Source of the DNA: an uncultured Muribaculaceae bacterium
Lineage (GTDB): Bacteria > Bacteroidota > Bacteroidia > Bacteroidales > Muribaculaceae
Reading direction: 5' to 3'
DNA: 39,551 bases
Assembly (NCBI GenBank): GCA_949742535.1
Contig: CATJQX010000125.1
Span: 1 to 39,551 of the forward strand
Made by a program: the position numbers and the translations under genes
Shown: positions 1-7,302 of the stretch, one piece after another
Layout of the letters: each line of letters starts with the position of its first letter
Position numbering within the stretch: the stretch's first letter is position 1
The notes under the pieces: model-generated
Told to the model about the DNA's origin: nothing
What the model saw: only the letters and a program-made list of their open reading frames with translations
The model's database searches: none

Positions 1-26
1 TCCGCTGTAAAGTTACGCACTTTCCG

Positions 27-824
27 TTATTCTGCCGAACCTTTGGCTTCAATTTTTTCGTCTGTACCGGCGGAAGAGGAGGAGAGGGAGTTGATTGGCA
101 TCGGTATCTTCACCCACAGGGCATTTGGCACAAGCCGCCACAGCCCCACAAGGATATTCCACCGCCAGTCGATCACGGCCACCCGGGCACGCCGGCGCAA
201 TGCACGCATGATGCGGGGCACCGCATAGGAGAGCTGCATGAGCATCGGGTAATTCTCGTGAGGATCGAGAAGAGGGGTGCGTATCCATCCCGGCCTTATA
301 TCGGTGAAACGTATGTCGAGCTTCTGTATGGTGGCAAGCTGGTTGAGCGCGCGCAGATATGTCTGCTGAAATTTTTTCGAGGCCGAGTATGCCGCGATAT
401 GACCCAGACCGTTGGTGCCTGCCACAGAGGTTATGGCTGCTATCTGCCCCTTGCCGCCGCATTTGTCGCGGAAATAGCGGAAAGCAGCGTCGACCATGCG
501 CGTAAACCCGACGACATTTGTCTGCATGGTGGCGATCTCTTTCGAGGGGAGCAGATTGTCGTTCTCGTATCCTATGCCGGAGATATGGAAATATACATCC
601 ATCCCTCCCATTTTCCTTATAAGGGCGCGCATGCGGTCCGTAGCGTCATCTTTGGTGATATCTATATGCTCCCAACTTATCCTGCCGGGATATCTGGCGG
701 CAAGATCTTTCATCACGTCGTCCTTACGGCCGGCGACTCCTATCGTGTGTCCTTCTCCGGCAAGCCTCTCAGCCACGGCCAAACCGATGCCTGAAGTTGC
801 GCCCATTATAAATATCTTCTTCAT
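27..824 (-). CDS. SDR-family NAD(P)-dependent oxidoreductase
   Basis: A 265-residue short-chain dehydrogenase/reductase, cytosolic by sequence, expected to move hydride between NAD(P)H and an unknown carbonyl or alcohol substrate. The Rossmann glycine motif GATSGIG is at residues 8-14. The catalytic Ser is near 133 (ITSVAG), and the YxxxK pair is Tyr146/Lys150 (YSASK). A TTG two codons upstream is possible, but the ATG that begins MKKIFIMGATSG fits the family N-terminus better. The C-terminal third is Trp-rich and hydrophobic (near DWRWNILVGLWRLVP), which could indicate membrane association. The substrate cannot be told from sequence. The gene lies downstream of the DUF4465 gene but is separated from it by a terminator-like hairpin, so it is probably a separate transcript. 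SDR membership is secure; any more specific function is not. Confidence 0.9.
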   Translation of the reverse strand: MKKIFIMGATSGIGLAVAERLAGEGHTIGVAGRKDDVMKDLAARYPGRISWEHIDITKDDATDRMRALIRKMGGMDVYFHISGIGYENDNLLPSKEIATMQTNVVGFTRMVDAAFRYFRDKCGGKGQIAAITSVAGTNGLGHIAAYSASKKFQQTYLRALNQLATIQKLDIRFTDIRPGWIRTPLLDPHENYPMLMQLSYAVPRIMRALRRRARVAVIDWRWNILVGLWRLVPNALWVKIPMPINSLSSSSAGTDEKIEAKGSAE

Positions 825-880
825 AATCAAAGCATTAGGTTGCTAATTAAGACAAACGCGATAAGCACCTGTCTATAAAA

Positions 881-915
881 GGAAAACGCAACAGCCACCA
901 CGGTTGTTGCGCTTT
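881..915 (-). terminator. Rho-independent terminator after the DUF4465 gene
   Basis: CGCAACA (887-893) pairs perfectly with TGTTGCG (905-911). Read on the minus strand, the stem is followed by TTTTCC. It sits between the stop of the DUF4465 gene (969) and the SDR gene start (824), so it should end the riboswitch-led transcript. Confidence 0.65.
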
Positions 916-968
916 CATTATTAAAAAACCCAAACTAATAAGAATCGTTGAATATCCGGGAAAGGGAG

Positions 969-2201
969 TTACCGGCGTATGAACCGGAGGGTGGCGGCTG
1001 TACCGCCTGAAACGACACGAGCCACGTAAAGTCCGGGAGCGAGAGCGGCGGTGGAAACGGTGGAGTCACCGTGGCCGCTATAAGTGGCGCGGGCGATACC
1101 ATCGGCGGAATAAACCTCCACAGTCCATGCGGCCTCTGTGCCGAGCACAGACAGAATGCCGTCGGCGGCTACCGTCAGACGCAGACCGTCAGCTGCGGGG
1201 AGAACCGCGGTGCCCGCACCGGGATTTTTGGCACCGATCTGGTCGATACATGCATAGGCCGGAGCGAATGCCTGCTTGGTGCTCTCGCGGTCGAGGCGCA
1301 GACGGTGTACCTTGCCGAGGGATGTGAGGTCAACGTATTTCCAGTCGGAAACGATGTAAGGCTCCTCTTCGCTGAAATCGATAAGCATAACCTCCACTTT
1401 TCCGATAACCTCGTTCTCCTCGTTCAGCCCCTGGATCACGAGCTTGTAATAATCCTTGTCCTCATGTGTGAATTTGGGGCAGAAGCCGTCGCCGTTGAGT
1501 GCGGAGTTGAGCAGATAGGCGGCGTTGGTGACATACATGCCGGGGACTTCCAGTCCCTCCTCGGCATGCGTCACATAAATGCGTGTGTCTGCATAGTCCA
1601 TGAATGTCAGGCCATAGTTGGCGGTATTCTCTGCGCCACCGCCCACAACGTTGCGGAACTGGTGCTGCAGCCCCTCGTATTTGGTATTGGTCTCGTTGGC
1701 GAAGGAGTATCCGCACCAATAGTTGTACTCAGGCATGTAGGAATTGGTGAAATGCATGGAACCGCTGAACAGTGCGTCATATGCTCCGGGCTCTTCCACA
1801 AGTTTATCGCCCGGCCATGAGGATTCAGCCTCAAGGGGCAGATCGTCGAATGTGGCAATCGTCAGTTCGCTGACATTCACGAATACGTTGGCTTTGTCTG
1901 TAGTTGTCTGGCCATCGGCAGAAGTCACAAACAGACGATATGCCTCAGGCACAGTAGCCACAACAGAAAGTGTGGCCTCGGTGCCGACTTCCTCCCCTTT
2001 GCTTGTTACCCAACGGTAGGTGTACGGAGCCTCGCCGCCGTCGACATACGACTCTATCGTGAGTGTCTGGCCGGCCTGGTACACCGGAATGTCACGGTTG
2101 TCATCATTGTCCCAGTCAAGCATCACCATAAGCGGATCGGCGGCCTGAGCGCCAAAAGATACCGCGCATGCGGCACAAAACAGGGTAAAAAACTTCTTCA
2201 T
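969..2201 (-). CDS. Secreted DUF4465-type protein with type IX-like sorting tail, downstream of a B12 riboswitch
   Basis: A 410-residue exported protein. Residues 1-20 form a signal peptide ending AQA; the Cys residues in it do not sit in a convincing lipobox, so signal peptidase I is more likely than lipidation. Residues ~25-110 look like an Ig/PKD-like beta domain (YTYRWVTSKG). Residues ~115-325 resemble the DUF4465 family: NYWCGYSFANET, VPGMYVTNAAYL, GDGFCPKF, SDWKYVDLTSLGKVHRL, then a final CIDQIG. Residues ~335-410 resemble a type IX (Por) C-terminal sorting domain: VEVYSADGIA, LAPGLYVARV, LRFIRR. As I recall, DUF4465-like proteins occur in Bacteroidetes vitamin B12 uptake loci, where the BtuH family binds B12; I cannot check this here. 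A cobalamin riboswitch upstream on the same strand supports a role in B12 capture. No btuB or btuG gene is in the window. The function is inference; the export signal is clear. Confidence 0.8.
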   Translation of the reverse strand: MKKFFTLFCAACAVSFGAQAADPLMVMLDWDNDDNRDIPVYQAGQTLTIESYVDGGEAPYTYRWVTSKGEEVGTEATLSVVATVPEAYRLFVTSADGQTTTDKANVFVNVSELTIATFDDLPLEAESSWPGDKLVEEPGAYDALFSGSMHFTNSYMPEYNYWCGYSFANETNTKYEGLQHQFRNVVGGGAENTANYGLTFMDYADTRIYVTHAEEGLEVPGMYVTNAAYLLNSALNGDGFCPKFTHEDKDYYKLVIQGLNEENEVIGKVEVMLIDFSEEEPYIVSDWKYVDLTSLGKVHRLRLDRESTKQAFAPAYACIDQIGAKNPGAGTAVLPAADGLRLTVAADGILSVLGTEAAWTVEVYSADGIARATYSGHGDSTVSTAALAPGLYVARVVSGGTAATLRFIRR

Positions 2202-2256
2202 ATATTAATTTTAAAACAAATTATATTCAGCATCAGGAATAATCCGTCATACGATG

Positions 2257-2297
2257 AAAAAGGCGGAAACACTCCGGTCATACCGTGGTTTCCGCCT
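2257..2297 (-). terminator. Intrinsic terminator between the B12 riboswitch and the DUF4465 gene
   Basis: AGGCGGAAAC (2261-2270) and GTTTCCGCCT (2288-2297) form a perfect 10-bp stem. On the minus strand it is followed by a U-tract (GCCTTTTTC). It lies 56 nt before the DUF4465 start codon and about 200 nt after the aptamer. If read-through depends on ligand, it would be the attenuator of the riboswitch. Alternatively it closes the leader RNA and the gene has its own promoter: an imperfect TATAATTTG lies between the hairpin and the ATG. Confidence 0.7.
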
Positions 2298-2495
2298 GCA
2301 ATCAATATCAGTTCGGGTAAAATTAATAAGCTGTCTGCAGCACATCCGTTCCCGTGCAGAAACGCCGGGCATTCATGTGGTGGATGCAGCCGTCTTAATC
2401 CTCGAAGACAAACTGTAGGAGCGCGCCTCAGGCGACCTGTAAAGGCGCCAGGGCGGCATGGAAACCATTCCGGAAAAACGGGATAGTCCGTGACA

Positions 2496-2722
2496 AGGCA
2501 GGCAGGTCTTCTGACTCGTCTCCTCCATCGGCTTCTTGCCTTCCCAGAGCTCTCCGCTCAAGTGACACGCTGCCATTACACAGCGACGAAAACCGAAAGA
2601 TGCAAACCCCCGACCGCCTCTGCGGAGGGTTTTGCCAGAGACACACAGCAGCGGGACTGTCAGGGATTCTCACCCTGTTCCCTTTTAAAGCGAGGCCACG
2701 AACGGCCGCCGCTCACCTGTTG
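2496..2722 (-). ncRNA. Cobalamin (B12) riboswitch aptamer
   Basis: Read on the minus strand, the region carries the conserved blocks of the cobalamin riboswitch in order. A TTAAAAGGGAA block is followed by GGTGAGAATCCC and CAGTCCCGCTGCTGTG (about 2645-2688). A long variable arm and a GGGAAGGCAAGAAGCC segment come next. The 3' signature GTCAGAAGACCTGCC is at 2501-2515. A full promoter sits at the expected distance upstream (2730-2760). The only gene downstream on this strand before a terminator is the exported DUF4465 protein. The short open frames that overlap this region are incidental. Confidence 0.93.
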
Positions 2723-2729
2723 TCGGCTG

Positions 2730-2760
2730 CAAATTTACTAAAAAAAGTATGGCCGCCAAA
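2730..2760 (-). promoter_or_regulatory. Bacteroidetes-type promoter of the riboswitch transcript
   Basis: On the minus strand TTTG (2757-2760) is followed after 19 nt by TAAATTTG (2730-2737). This matches the primary-sigma consensus of Bacteroidetes (TTTG, 19-21 nt, TAnnTTTG). The start of transcription should fall near 2722-2725, just before the aptamer. The -33 element lies in the loop of the terminator that ends apt. Confidence 0.8.
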
Positions 2761-2777
2761 ACCGGCCATACTTTTTA
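2741..2777 (-). terminator. Terminator after apt
   Basis: GTATGGCCG (2747-2755) pairs with CGGCCATAC (2763-2771), extended by A/T pairs on both sides. Read on the minus strand it ends in a run of seven T. It lies 26 nt beyond the apt stop codon. The hairpin is flanked by A/T runs on both sides and could work in either direction. Confidence 0.8.
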
Positions 2778-2802
2778 TATCCAATACTTGAAAAAATACT
2801 GA

Positions 2803-3321
2803 TCAGTACTTCAGCAGGGAGGTAACCTCAGCGTCGGCGGGGAGATTGGCGCGGCCGTTGAGGGAGGTAAGCTCGATAATGAAGTTGATGTAGATCTTCT
2901 TCGGGTTCATGCTTTTCACAAGATTGTAGGCTGCGGCCATAGTGCCGCCGGTGGCGAGCACATCGTCGTGGAGCACCACGATATCATCCTCGGTGATCGC
3001 GTCGCGGTGTATCTCGATGGTGTCCTTGCCATACTCTTTGTCGTAGGTTGCCTTAAGGGTATCGGCAGGCAGTTTGCCCGGTTTGCGCACCGGCACGAAA
3101 CCTGCGCCAAGCTCAAAGGCGAGTATCGATCCGCCGATGAAACCGCGGGATTCAATACCCACCACTTTTGTGACACCCTTGTCGCGGTAAAGCTGTGAAA
3201 GGTCCCATCCGATTATGTGGAGAGCACGCGGATCTTTGAAGGCTGTGGTAAGGTCCTTGAAGAGCACACCTTTCTGCGGGAAGTCCTGCACATCGCGGAT
3301 CTTTGATTTTACGTATTCCAT
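2803..3321 (-). CDS. apt: Adenine phosphoribosyltransferase
   Basis: Converts adenine and PRPP to AMP and pyrophosphate in purine salvage; cytosolic. The 172-residue product has the usual Apt length and N-terminus (IRDVQDFPQKGVLFKD). The PRPP-binding loop VVLHDDVLATGGT is at residues 115-127, and the adenine-side segment GIESRGFIGG precedes it. An open frame continues 29 codons upstream, but that part (beginning MRLFHVEH) is the parS-containing leader read in frame, so the ATG at MEYVKSK is preferred. It lies downstream of mnmG with a 93-nt gap and is followed by a strong terminator. Confidence 0.96.
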   Translation of the reverse strand: MEYVKSKIRDVQDFPQKGVLFKDLTTAFKDPRALHIIGWDLSQLYRDKGVTKVVGIESRGFIGGSILAFELGAGFVPVRKPGKLPADTLKATYDKEYGKDTIEIHRDAITEDDIVVLHDDVLATGGTMAAAYNLVKSMNPKKIYINFIIELTSLNGRANLPADAEVTSLLKY

Positions 3322-3385
3322 TTTCAGTTGTTTTGTTCTATATATGTTTTTTTGAATAATCGTTTGATGGTTCGGCGGTTGCGAA

Positions 3386-3401
3386 TGTTCCACGTGAAAC
3401 A
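3386..3401. other. parS chromosome-partitioning site
   Basis: TGTTCCACGTGAAACA matches the parS consensus TGTTNCACGTGAAACA known from Bacillus Spo0J/ParB at every fixed position. It lies in the non-coding gap between apt and mnmG. In most bacteria parS sites cluster near the replication origin, and mnmG (gidA) is a classic origin neighbour. The parA and parB genes are not in the window. ParB binding in this organism is inferred. Confidence 0.85.
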
Positions 3402-3414
3402 ATCGCATTCCGTT

Positions 3415-5397
3415 TCACCGGCCGCACTTAAGGAGAAGGATGCTAATGTCAGCCGGGGACACTCCGGGAATGCGGGAAGCCTGTGCGACGGTAGCGGGGC
3501 GGATGCGCTGCAGTTTCTGGCGGGCTTCGGTGGAGAGAGAGAGTATCCCGGAATAGTCGAAACGGTCGCCGAGACGGATAGCCTCGAGGCGCCTGATCTT
3601 GTCGGCGATCATATCTTCCCTCTTGATGTATCCTTCATATTTCAGAAGTATCTCCGCGGCCTCCACAATCTCCTCGCGCCTGTCGGCGGGAAGAGCCTCG
3701 ATACGGGCATCCAGTTCCGGAAGCTGCCGCGCGAGGATAGCGATTGTAAGTTGCGGACGCAACACGAGCGATTTCAGTTTGCACCCCTCCTTCACAGGTG
3801 ACAGCTCAAAGGGGGTATCCACCCATCCGTTGTCTTCGTTGATGCGGGCGAACGCTTCGTTCACCACAGCGGCCTTAACGGAATATGTGGAGATGAACTC
3901 CATCAGCCCGTCGCGCAGACTGCGTTTCTCCTCCAGCAGGCGGAACCGCTCCTCGGTAGCAAGCCCCATGCGATATGCCTTTTCCGTAAGGCGCATGTCG
4001 GCATCGTCCTGACGGAGCAATATGCGGTACTCCGCACGCGAGGTAAACATGCGGTACGGCTCATCCACCCCCTTCGTCACAAGGTCGTCAATGAGCACAC
4101 CGATATATGCCTCGTCGCGTCCGAGCAGAAGCGGTTCGGCAAGACCGAGGGCGCTGACGGCTGCATTCGCACCGGCCACAAGACCCTGCCCGGCGGCCTC
4201 CTCATAACCGGTGGTACCATTGATCTGCCCTGCGAAAAACAGTCCGGGCACAAGCTTTGTCTCGAGCGTATGGCGCAACTGCGTGGGATCGAAGAAATCA
4301 TATTCTATCGCATATCCGGGGCGGTATATCTGCACGTCGGCAAGGGCCGGTATGGTCTTCAGCGCCTCGAGCTGTATGTCCATGGGGAGCGAGGATGAAA
4401 ATCCGTTCAGATAGTATTCCTGCGTGTCCTCACCTTCCGGCTCGAGGAACAGCTGATGCTCGTTCTTGTCGGCGAAAGTGACGATCTTCGTCTCTATGGA
4501 AGGACAATACCGAGGGCCGATGCTCTGTATCTGTCCGTTGTACAGCGGTGAGTCCGGCAGTCCGCGGCGGAGCACCTCATGCGTCTTCTCGTTGGTGTAC
4601 ACAGTGAAACAGCGCCTCTGGCGAAGCTCCCGCCCAACGTCAGGAAGATATGAAAAGTGGTGGTTGTCGGCTTCAAGTTCCTGGGGCACAGTGAGATCCC
4701 AATGCACGGAACGTCCGTCGATACGCACCGGCGTGCCCGTCTTCATGCGGTCGGCCACAAATCCGATAGATTTCAGCTGCTCGGTAAGGCCGTAGGATGC
4801 CGGTTCCGATATTCTGCCACCCTCCACCATAGTGCGGCCGACGTGCATCAGACCGTTCAGGAAGGTGCCGTTTGTCAGCACCACCGCCTTTGCGGTGAAT
4901 GTGGCCCCCAACGCCGTTTTAAGCCCCGTCACGCGGCGCGAAGTCTCCGGGCGGGAATGTTCCACATCCGCCTTCGCGGGAGCGTCTGACGGGCATTTAT
5001 CGGCGCTATCCTCAAATATGAGTTCTGTCACCGTATCCTGCCAGAGAGAGAGATTGGGAGTATTCTCGAGTATACCGCGCCACAGGGCGGAAAAACGCAT
5101 GCGGTCGGCCTGCGCGCGCGGGCTCCACATGGCCGGTCCCTTCGAGCGGTTCAGCATGCGGAACTGTATGGCGCTCCTGTCTGTGACAATCCCCATATGC
5201 CCCCCCAGGGCATCTATCTCACGCACGATCTGCCCCTTGGCGATCCCGCCGACAGCAGGATTGCAGCTCATCTGGGCGATCTTGTTAAGGTCCATCGTGA
5301 TAAGGAGGGTCGAAGCCCCGAGGCGCGCCGCAGCCGCGGCAGCCTCGCAGCCGGCATGACCGGCTCCCACCACTATTACATCATAGTCGAATCTCAT
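3415..5397 (-). CDS. mnmG: tRNA uridine-5-carboxymethylaminomethyl modification enzyme MnmG (GidA)
   Basis: FAD-dependent enzyme that with MnmE forms the cmnm5 group on U34 of several tRNAs. The dinucleotide-binding motif GAGHAGCE is at residues 11-18 and the [12 protein letters not shown] motif near 44-55. The C-terminal GidA-associated region ends [18 protein letters not shown]. At 660 residues it is longer than the usual ~620-630. Part of the excess is an insertion at residues ~130-155 (after ELIFED), rich in Asp, Pro, Ser and Glu, in a region that usually forms a short loop. Its ATG overlaps the ybeY stop by 4 nt (ATGA type), implying translational coupling. MnmE is not in the window. Confidence 0.97.
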   Translation of the reverse strand: MRFDYDVIVVGAGHAGCEAAAAAARLGASTLLITMDLNKIAQMSCNPAVGGIAKGQIVREIDALGGHMGIVTDRSAIQFRMLNRSKGPAMWSPRAQADRMRFSALWRGILENTPNLSLWQDTVTELIFEDSADKCPSDAPAKADVEHSRPETSRRVTGLKTALGATFTAKAVVLTNGTFLNGLMHVGRTMVEGGRISEPASYGLTEQLKSIGFVADRMKTGTPVRIDGRSVHWDLTVPQELEADNHHFSYLPDVGRELRQRRCFTVYTNEKTHEVLRRGLPDSPLYNGQIQSIGPRYCPSIETKIVTFADKNEHQLFLEPEGEDTQEYYLNGFSSSLPMDIQLEALKTIPALADVQIYRPGYAIEYDFFDPTQLRHTLETKLVPGLFFAGQINGTTGYEEAAGQGLVAGANAAVSALGLAEPLLLGRDEAYIGVLIDDLVTKGVDEPYRMFTSRAEYRILLRQDDADMRLTEKAYRMGLATEERFRLLEEKRSLRDGLMEFISTYSVKAAVVNEAFARINEDNGWVDTPFELSPVKEGCKLKSLVLRPQLTIAILARQLPELDARIEALPADRREEIVEAAEILLKYEGYIKREDMIADKIRRLEAIRLGDRFDYSGILSLSTEARQKLQRIRPATVAQASRIPGVSPADISILLLKCGR

Positions 5398-5843
5398 TTC
5401 TGAAACGTATTGTCCTGAATGCTTCTTAAGAGGTCAAGTGCACGGTTCTCGTTCATTTCCATGATCTCGCGCTCGCCGGGACCCTTGTCGTTTATGCCGC
5501 ACAGATGAAGCACACCGTGGATTATGACACGGAGCAGCTCATCGTCGTATGTCACCCTCTGCAACTCCGCATTGGAGCGCACTGTGTCGAGCGAGATCAC
5601 CAAATCTCCGCGCAGAAGTTTGCCGCGGCAGTCGTCAAAGGTGATTATATCCGTGTAGTAGTCATGCTGAAGGAACTCCCTGTTTACACGCAGTATCTCC
5701 TCGTCGTCGCAGAACATATACGTCAGCGTACCGACGATACGTCCGTAGCTGCGGGCGACCTCGGTGATCCAGCGGTCCATCAATCCGTAGTCCAGTACAG
5801 GCAATTCCACACCTCGTGAAAGCCATTGAATCTTGTCATCCAT
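5394..5843 (-). CDS. ybeY: Endoribonuclease YbeY (rRNA maturation factor)
   Basis: A 149-residue single-domain metal-dependent RNase implicated in 16S rRNA 3'-end maturation and ribosome quality control. The metal motif is at residues 109-119, [11 protein letters not shown]. In the E. coli type the third ligand is His (HGxLHLxGYDH); here that position is Asp119, a variant I believe is common in Bacteroidetes. The N-terminal half has the expected [15 protein letters not shown] and TDIITFD segments. It overlaps mnmG by 4 nt. A promoter-like TATCTTTG lies ~20 nt upstream. Confidence 0.95.
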   Translation of the reverse strand: MDDKIQWLSRGVELPVLDYGLMDRWITEVARSYGRIVGTLTYMFCDDEEILRVNREFLQHDYYTDIITFDDCRGKLLRGDLVISLDTVRSNAELQRVTYDDELLRVIIHGVLHLCGINDKGPGEREIMEMNENRALDLLRSIQDNTFQK

Positions 5844-5861
5844 AACTTTTGGTTAACCTTG

Positions 5862-5869
5862 CAAAGATA
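5862..5869 (-). promoter_or_regulatory. Putative -7 element upstream of ybeY-mnmG
   Basis: TATCTTTG on the minus strand matches TAnnTTTG in the 37-nt gap between the spmAB-like gene and ybeY. A TTTG lies upstream, but at 16 nt the spacing is short, so the -33 part is weak. Confidence 0.5.
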
Positions 5870-5880
5870 ATAAAAAACTG

Positions 5881-7113
5881 TCAGCCAAAAAAGATGTAGG
5901 CAGCCAACACCCCGGCCACCGAGCCGGCCACATCGGCAAGCAGCGCGTAGCCCACGGCATAGCGGGTTTTCCGCACTCCGACAGAGCCGAAATAGACCGC
6001 CAGCACATAGAACATCGTATCGGTGCTACCTTGTATGGCCGCGCTCACACGGCTCACGAATGCATCGGGGCCATGCGCCGCCATCAGGTCAATCATCATG
6101 CCGCGCGAACCGCTGCCGCTGAGAGGCTTCATCAGCGCAGTGGGAAGAGCCTCCACCCATCCCGTATCAAGCCCGCAGAACGCCACCGCTGAGGTAGTCC
6201 ATTGGGTCAGGTAAGTCATGGCTCCTGAAGCGCGGAACATACCTATGGCCACAAGTATCGCCACCAGATAAGGGATGATAGTGACAGCTGTCTTGAACCC
6301 GTCGCGCGCACCCTCGATGAAGGTTTCATACATATTGATACGCTTCCTTAGCCCTGCACATAAAAACATCATTATCACACTGAACAACAGGAAATTGGCT
6401 ATAAACCCGGAATATTTCTCAACACGGGCGCCATCCATGCCCGAAAAGAGCCAGACAATGAAAGCAATCACAGCACCCATGCCGGCAAGCCATCCCAGAA
6501 GCACCGGATCGGTAAGACGTATGCGCTGCTTGAGACATAGCGCCACAATGCCTACGAAGGTAGAGATAAAGGTGGCAAGCAGTATCGGCAGGAATATATC
6601 GGTAGGATTTGCAGCCCCGGCCTGTGCCCTGTACATCATTATGCTAATAGGGATAAAACACAGTCCCGAGGCATTCAGGATAAGAAACATTATCATGGCG
6701 TCGGTGGCAGTATCCTTCTGCTTGTTTAGGGTCTGCAGCTCCTGCATGGCTTTCAGGCCGAGAGGAGTGGCGGCATTGTCGAGGCCGAGCATATTTGCCG
6801 AAACGTTCATGAATATCGATCCCATTGCCGGATGTCCTTTCGGCACACCGGGAAAGAGACGCGTGAAAAGCGGCGCGATCATTTTTCCGAAAAAGTTGAT
6901 CACTCCGGCACGCTCGCCGATTTTCATCAGCCCGAGCCAAAGGGAGAGGATGCCGGTAAGACCGAGTGAAATCTCAAAGGCTGTAGCCGCCGAACTGAAA
7001 GAGGCCGTCATGATCTCCGACCACACCTGAAGGTCTCCCATCACGAGCGACCGGAACAGAGCCATTGCAAAAGCCACGATAAAAAAGGCTATCCAGATAT
7101 AATTGAGTACCAC
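5881..7113 (-). CDS. Fused SpmA/SpmB-type nucleoside-recognition domain membrane protein
   Basis: A 410-residue integral membrane protein with many hydrophobic helices. The first half has SpmA-like sequence (MKIGERAGVINFFGKMIAPL, MNVSANMLGLDNAATPLGLK). The second half has SpmB-like sequence (IIPYLVAILVAIGMFRASGAM, ending with GVLAAYIFFG). The names come from spore maturation in Firmicutes, but the fused form is widespread in non-sporulating Bacteroidetes, where its substrate is unknown; the Gate/nucleoside-recognition fold suggests small-molecule transport. The start is GTG (GTG GTA CTC AAT), since no ATG is suitably placed. It lies upstream of ybeY on the same strand. Confidence 0.88.
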   Translation of the reverse strand: MVLNYIWIAFFIVAFAMALFRSLVMGDLQVWSEIMTASFSSAATAFEISLGLTGILSLWLGLMKIGERAGVINFFGKMIAPLFTRLFPGVPKGHPAMGSIFMNVSANMLGLDNAATPLGLKAMQELQTLNKQKDTATDAMIMFLILNASGLCFIPISIMMYRAQAGAANPTDIFLPILLATFISTFVGIVALCLKQRIRLTDPVLLGWLAGMGAVIAFIVWLFSGMDGARVEKYSGFIANFLLFSVIMMFLCAGLRKRINMYETFIEGARDGFKTAVTIIPYLVAILVAIGMFRASGAMTYLTQWTTSAVAFCGLDTGWVEALPTALMKPLSGSGSRGMMIDLMAAHGPDAFVSRVSAAIQGSTDTMFYVLAVYFGSVGVRKTRYAVGYALLADVAGSVAGVLAAYIFFG

Positions 7114-7302
7114 TTTCTGTAATTTAACAAATTTTTACTTATATATTTTTTTACGCGAAACAAGCCGACATCGCCCCAAACAGCCTTTCACACTATTTAT
7201 CAAGGCATTACATTAAACATTGCCTGATTTTAACGCTCCGAGAATTAAAAATTCAGATTTCTCCGGGAAACTGCCCGCAAAAAAGCGCATCAATTCGGGG
7301 AG

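Noticed and set aside
2373-2791. Several 63-83-codon open frames on both strands across the riboswitch
   Set aside because: They overlay the conserved aptamer and its leader; the sequence is explained by RNA structure, not coding.
4958-4965. Second possible parS site in mnmG (TGTTCCAC)
   Set aside because: Only one half matches; the other half lacks GTGAAACA.
5881-7113. Evidence of sporulation from the SpmA/SpmB homologue
   Set aside because: The fused protein is common in non-sporulating Bacteroidetes, and no other sporulation gene is present.
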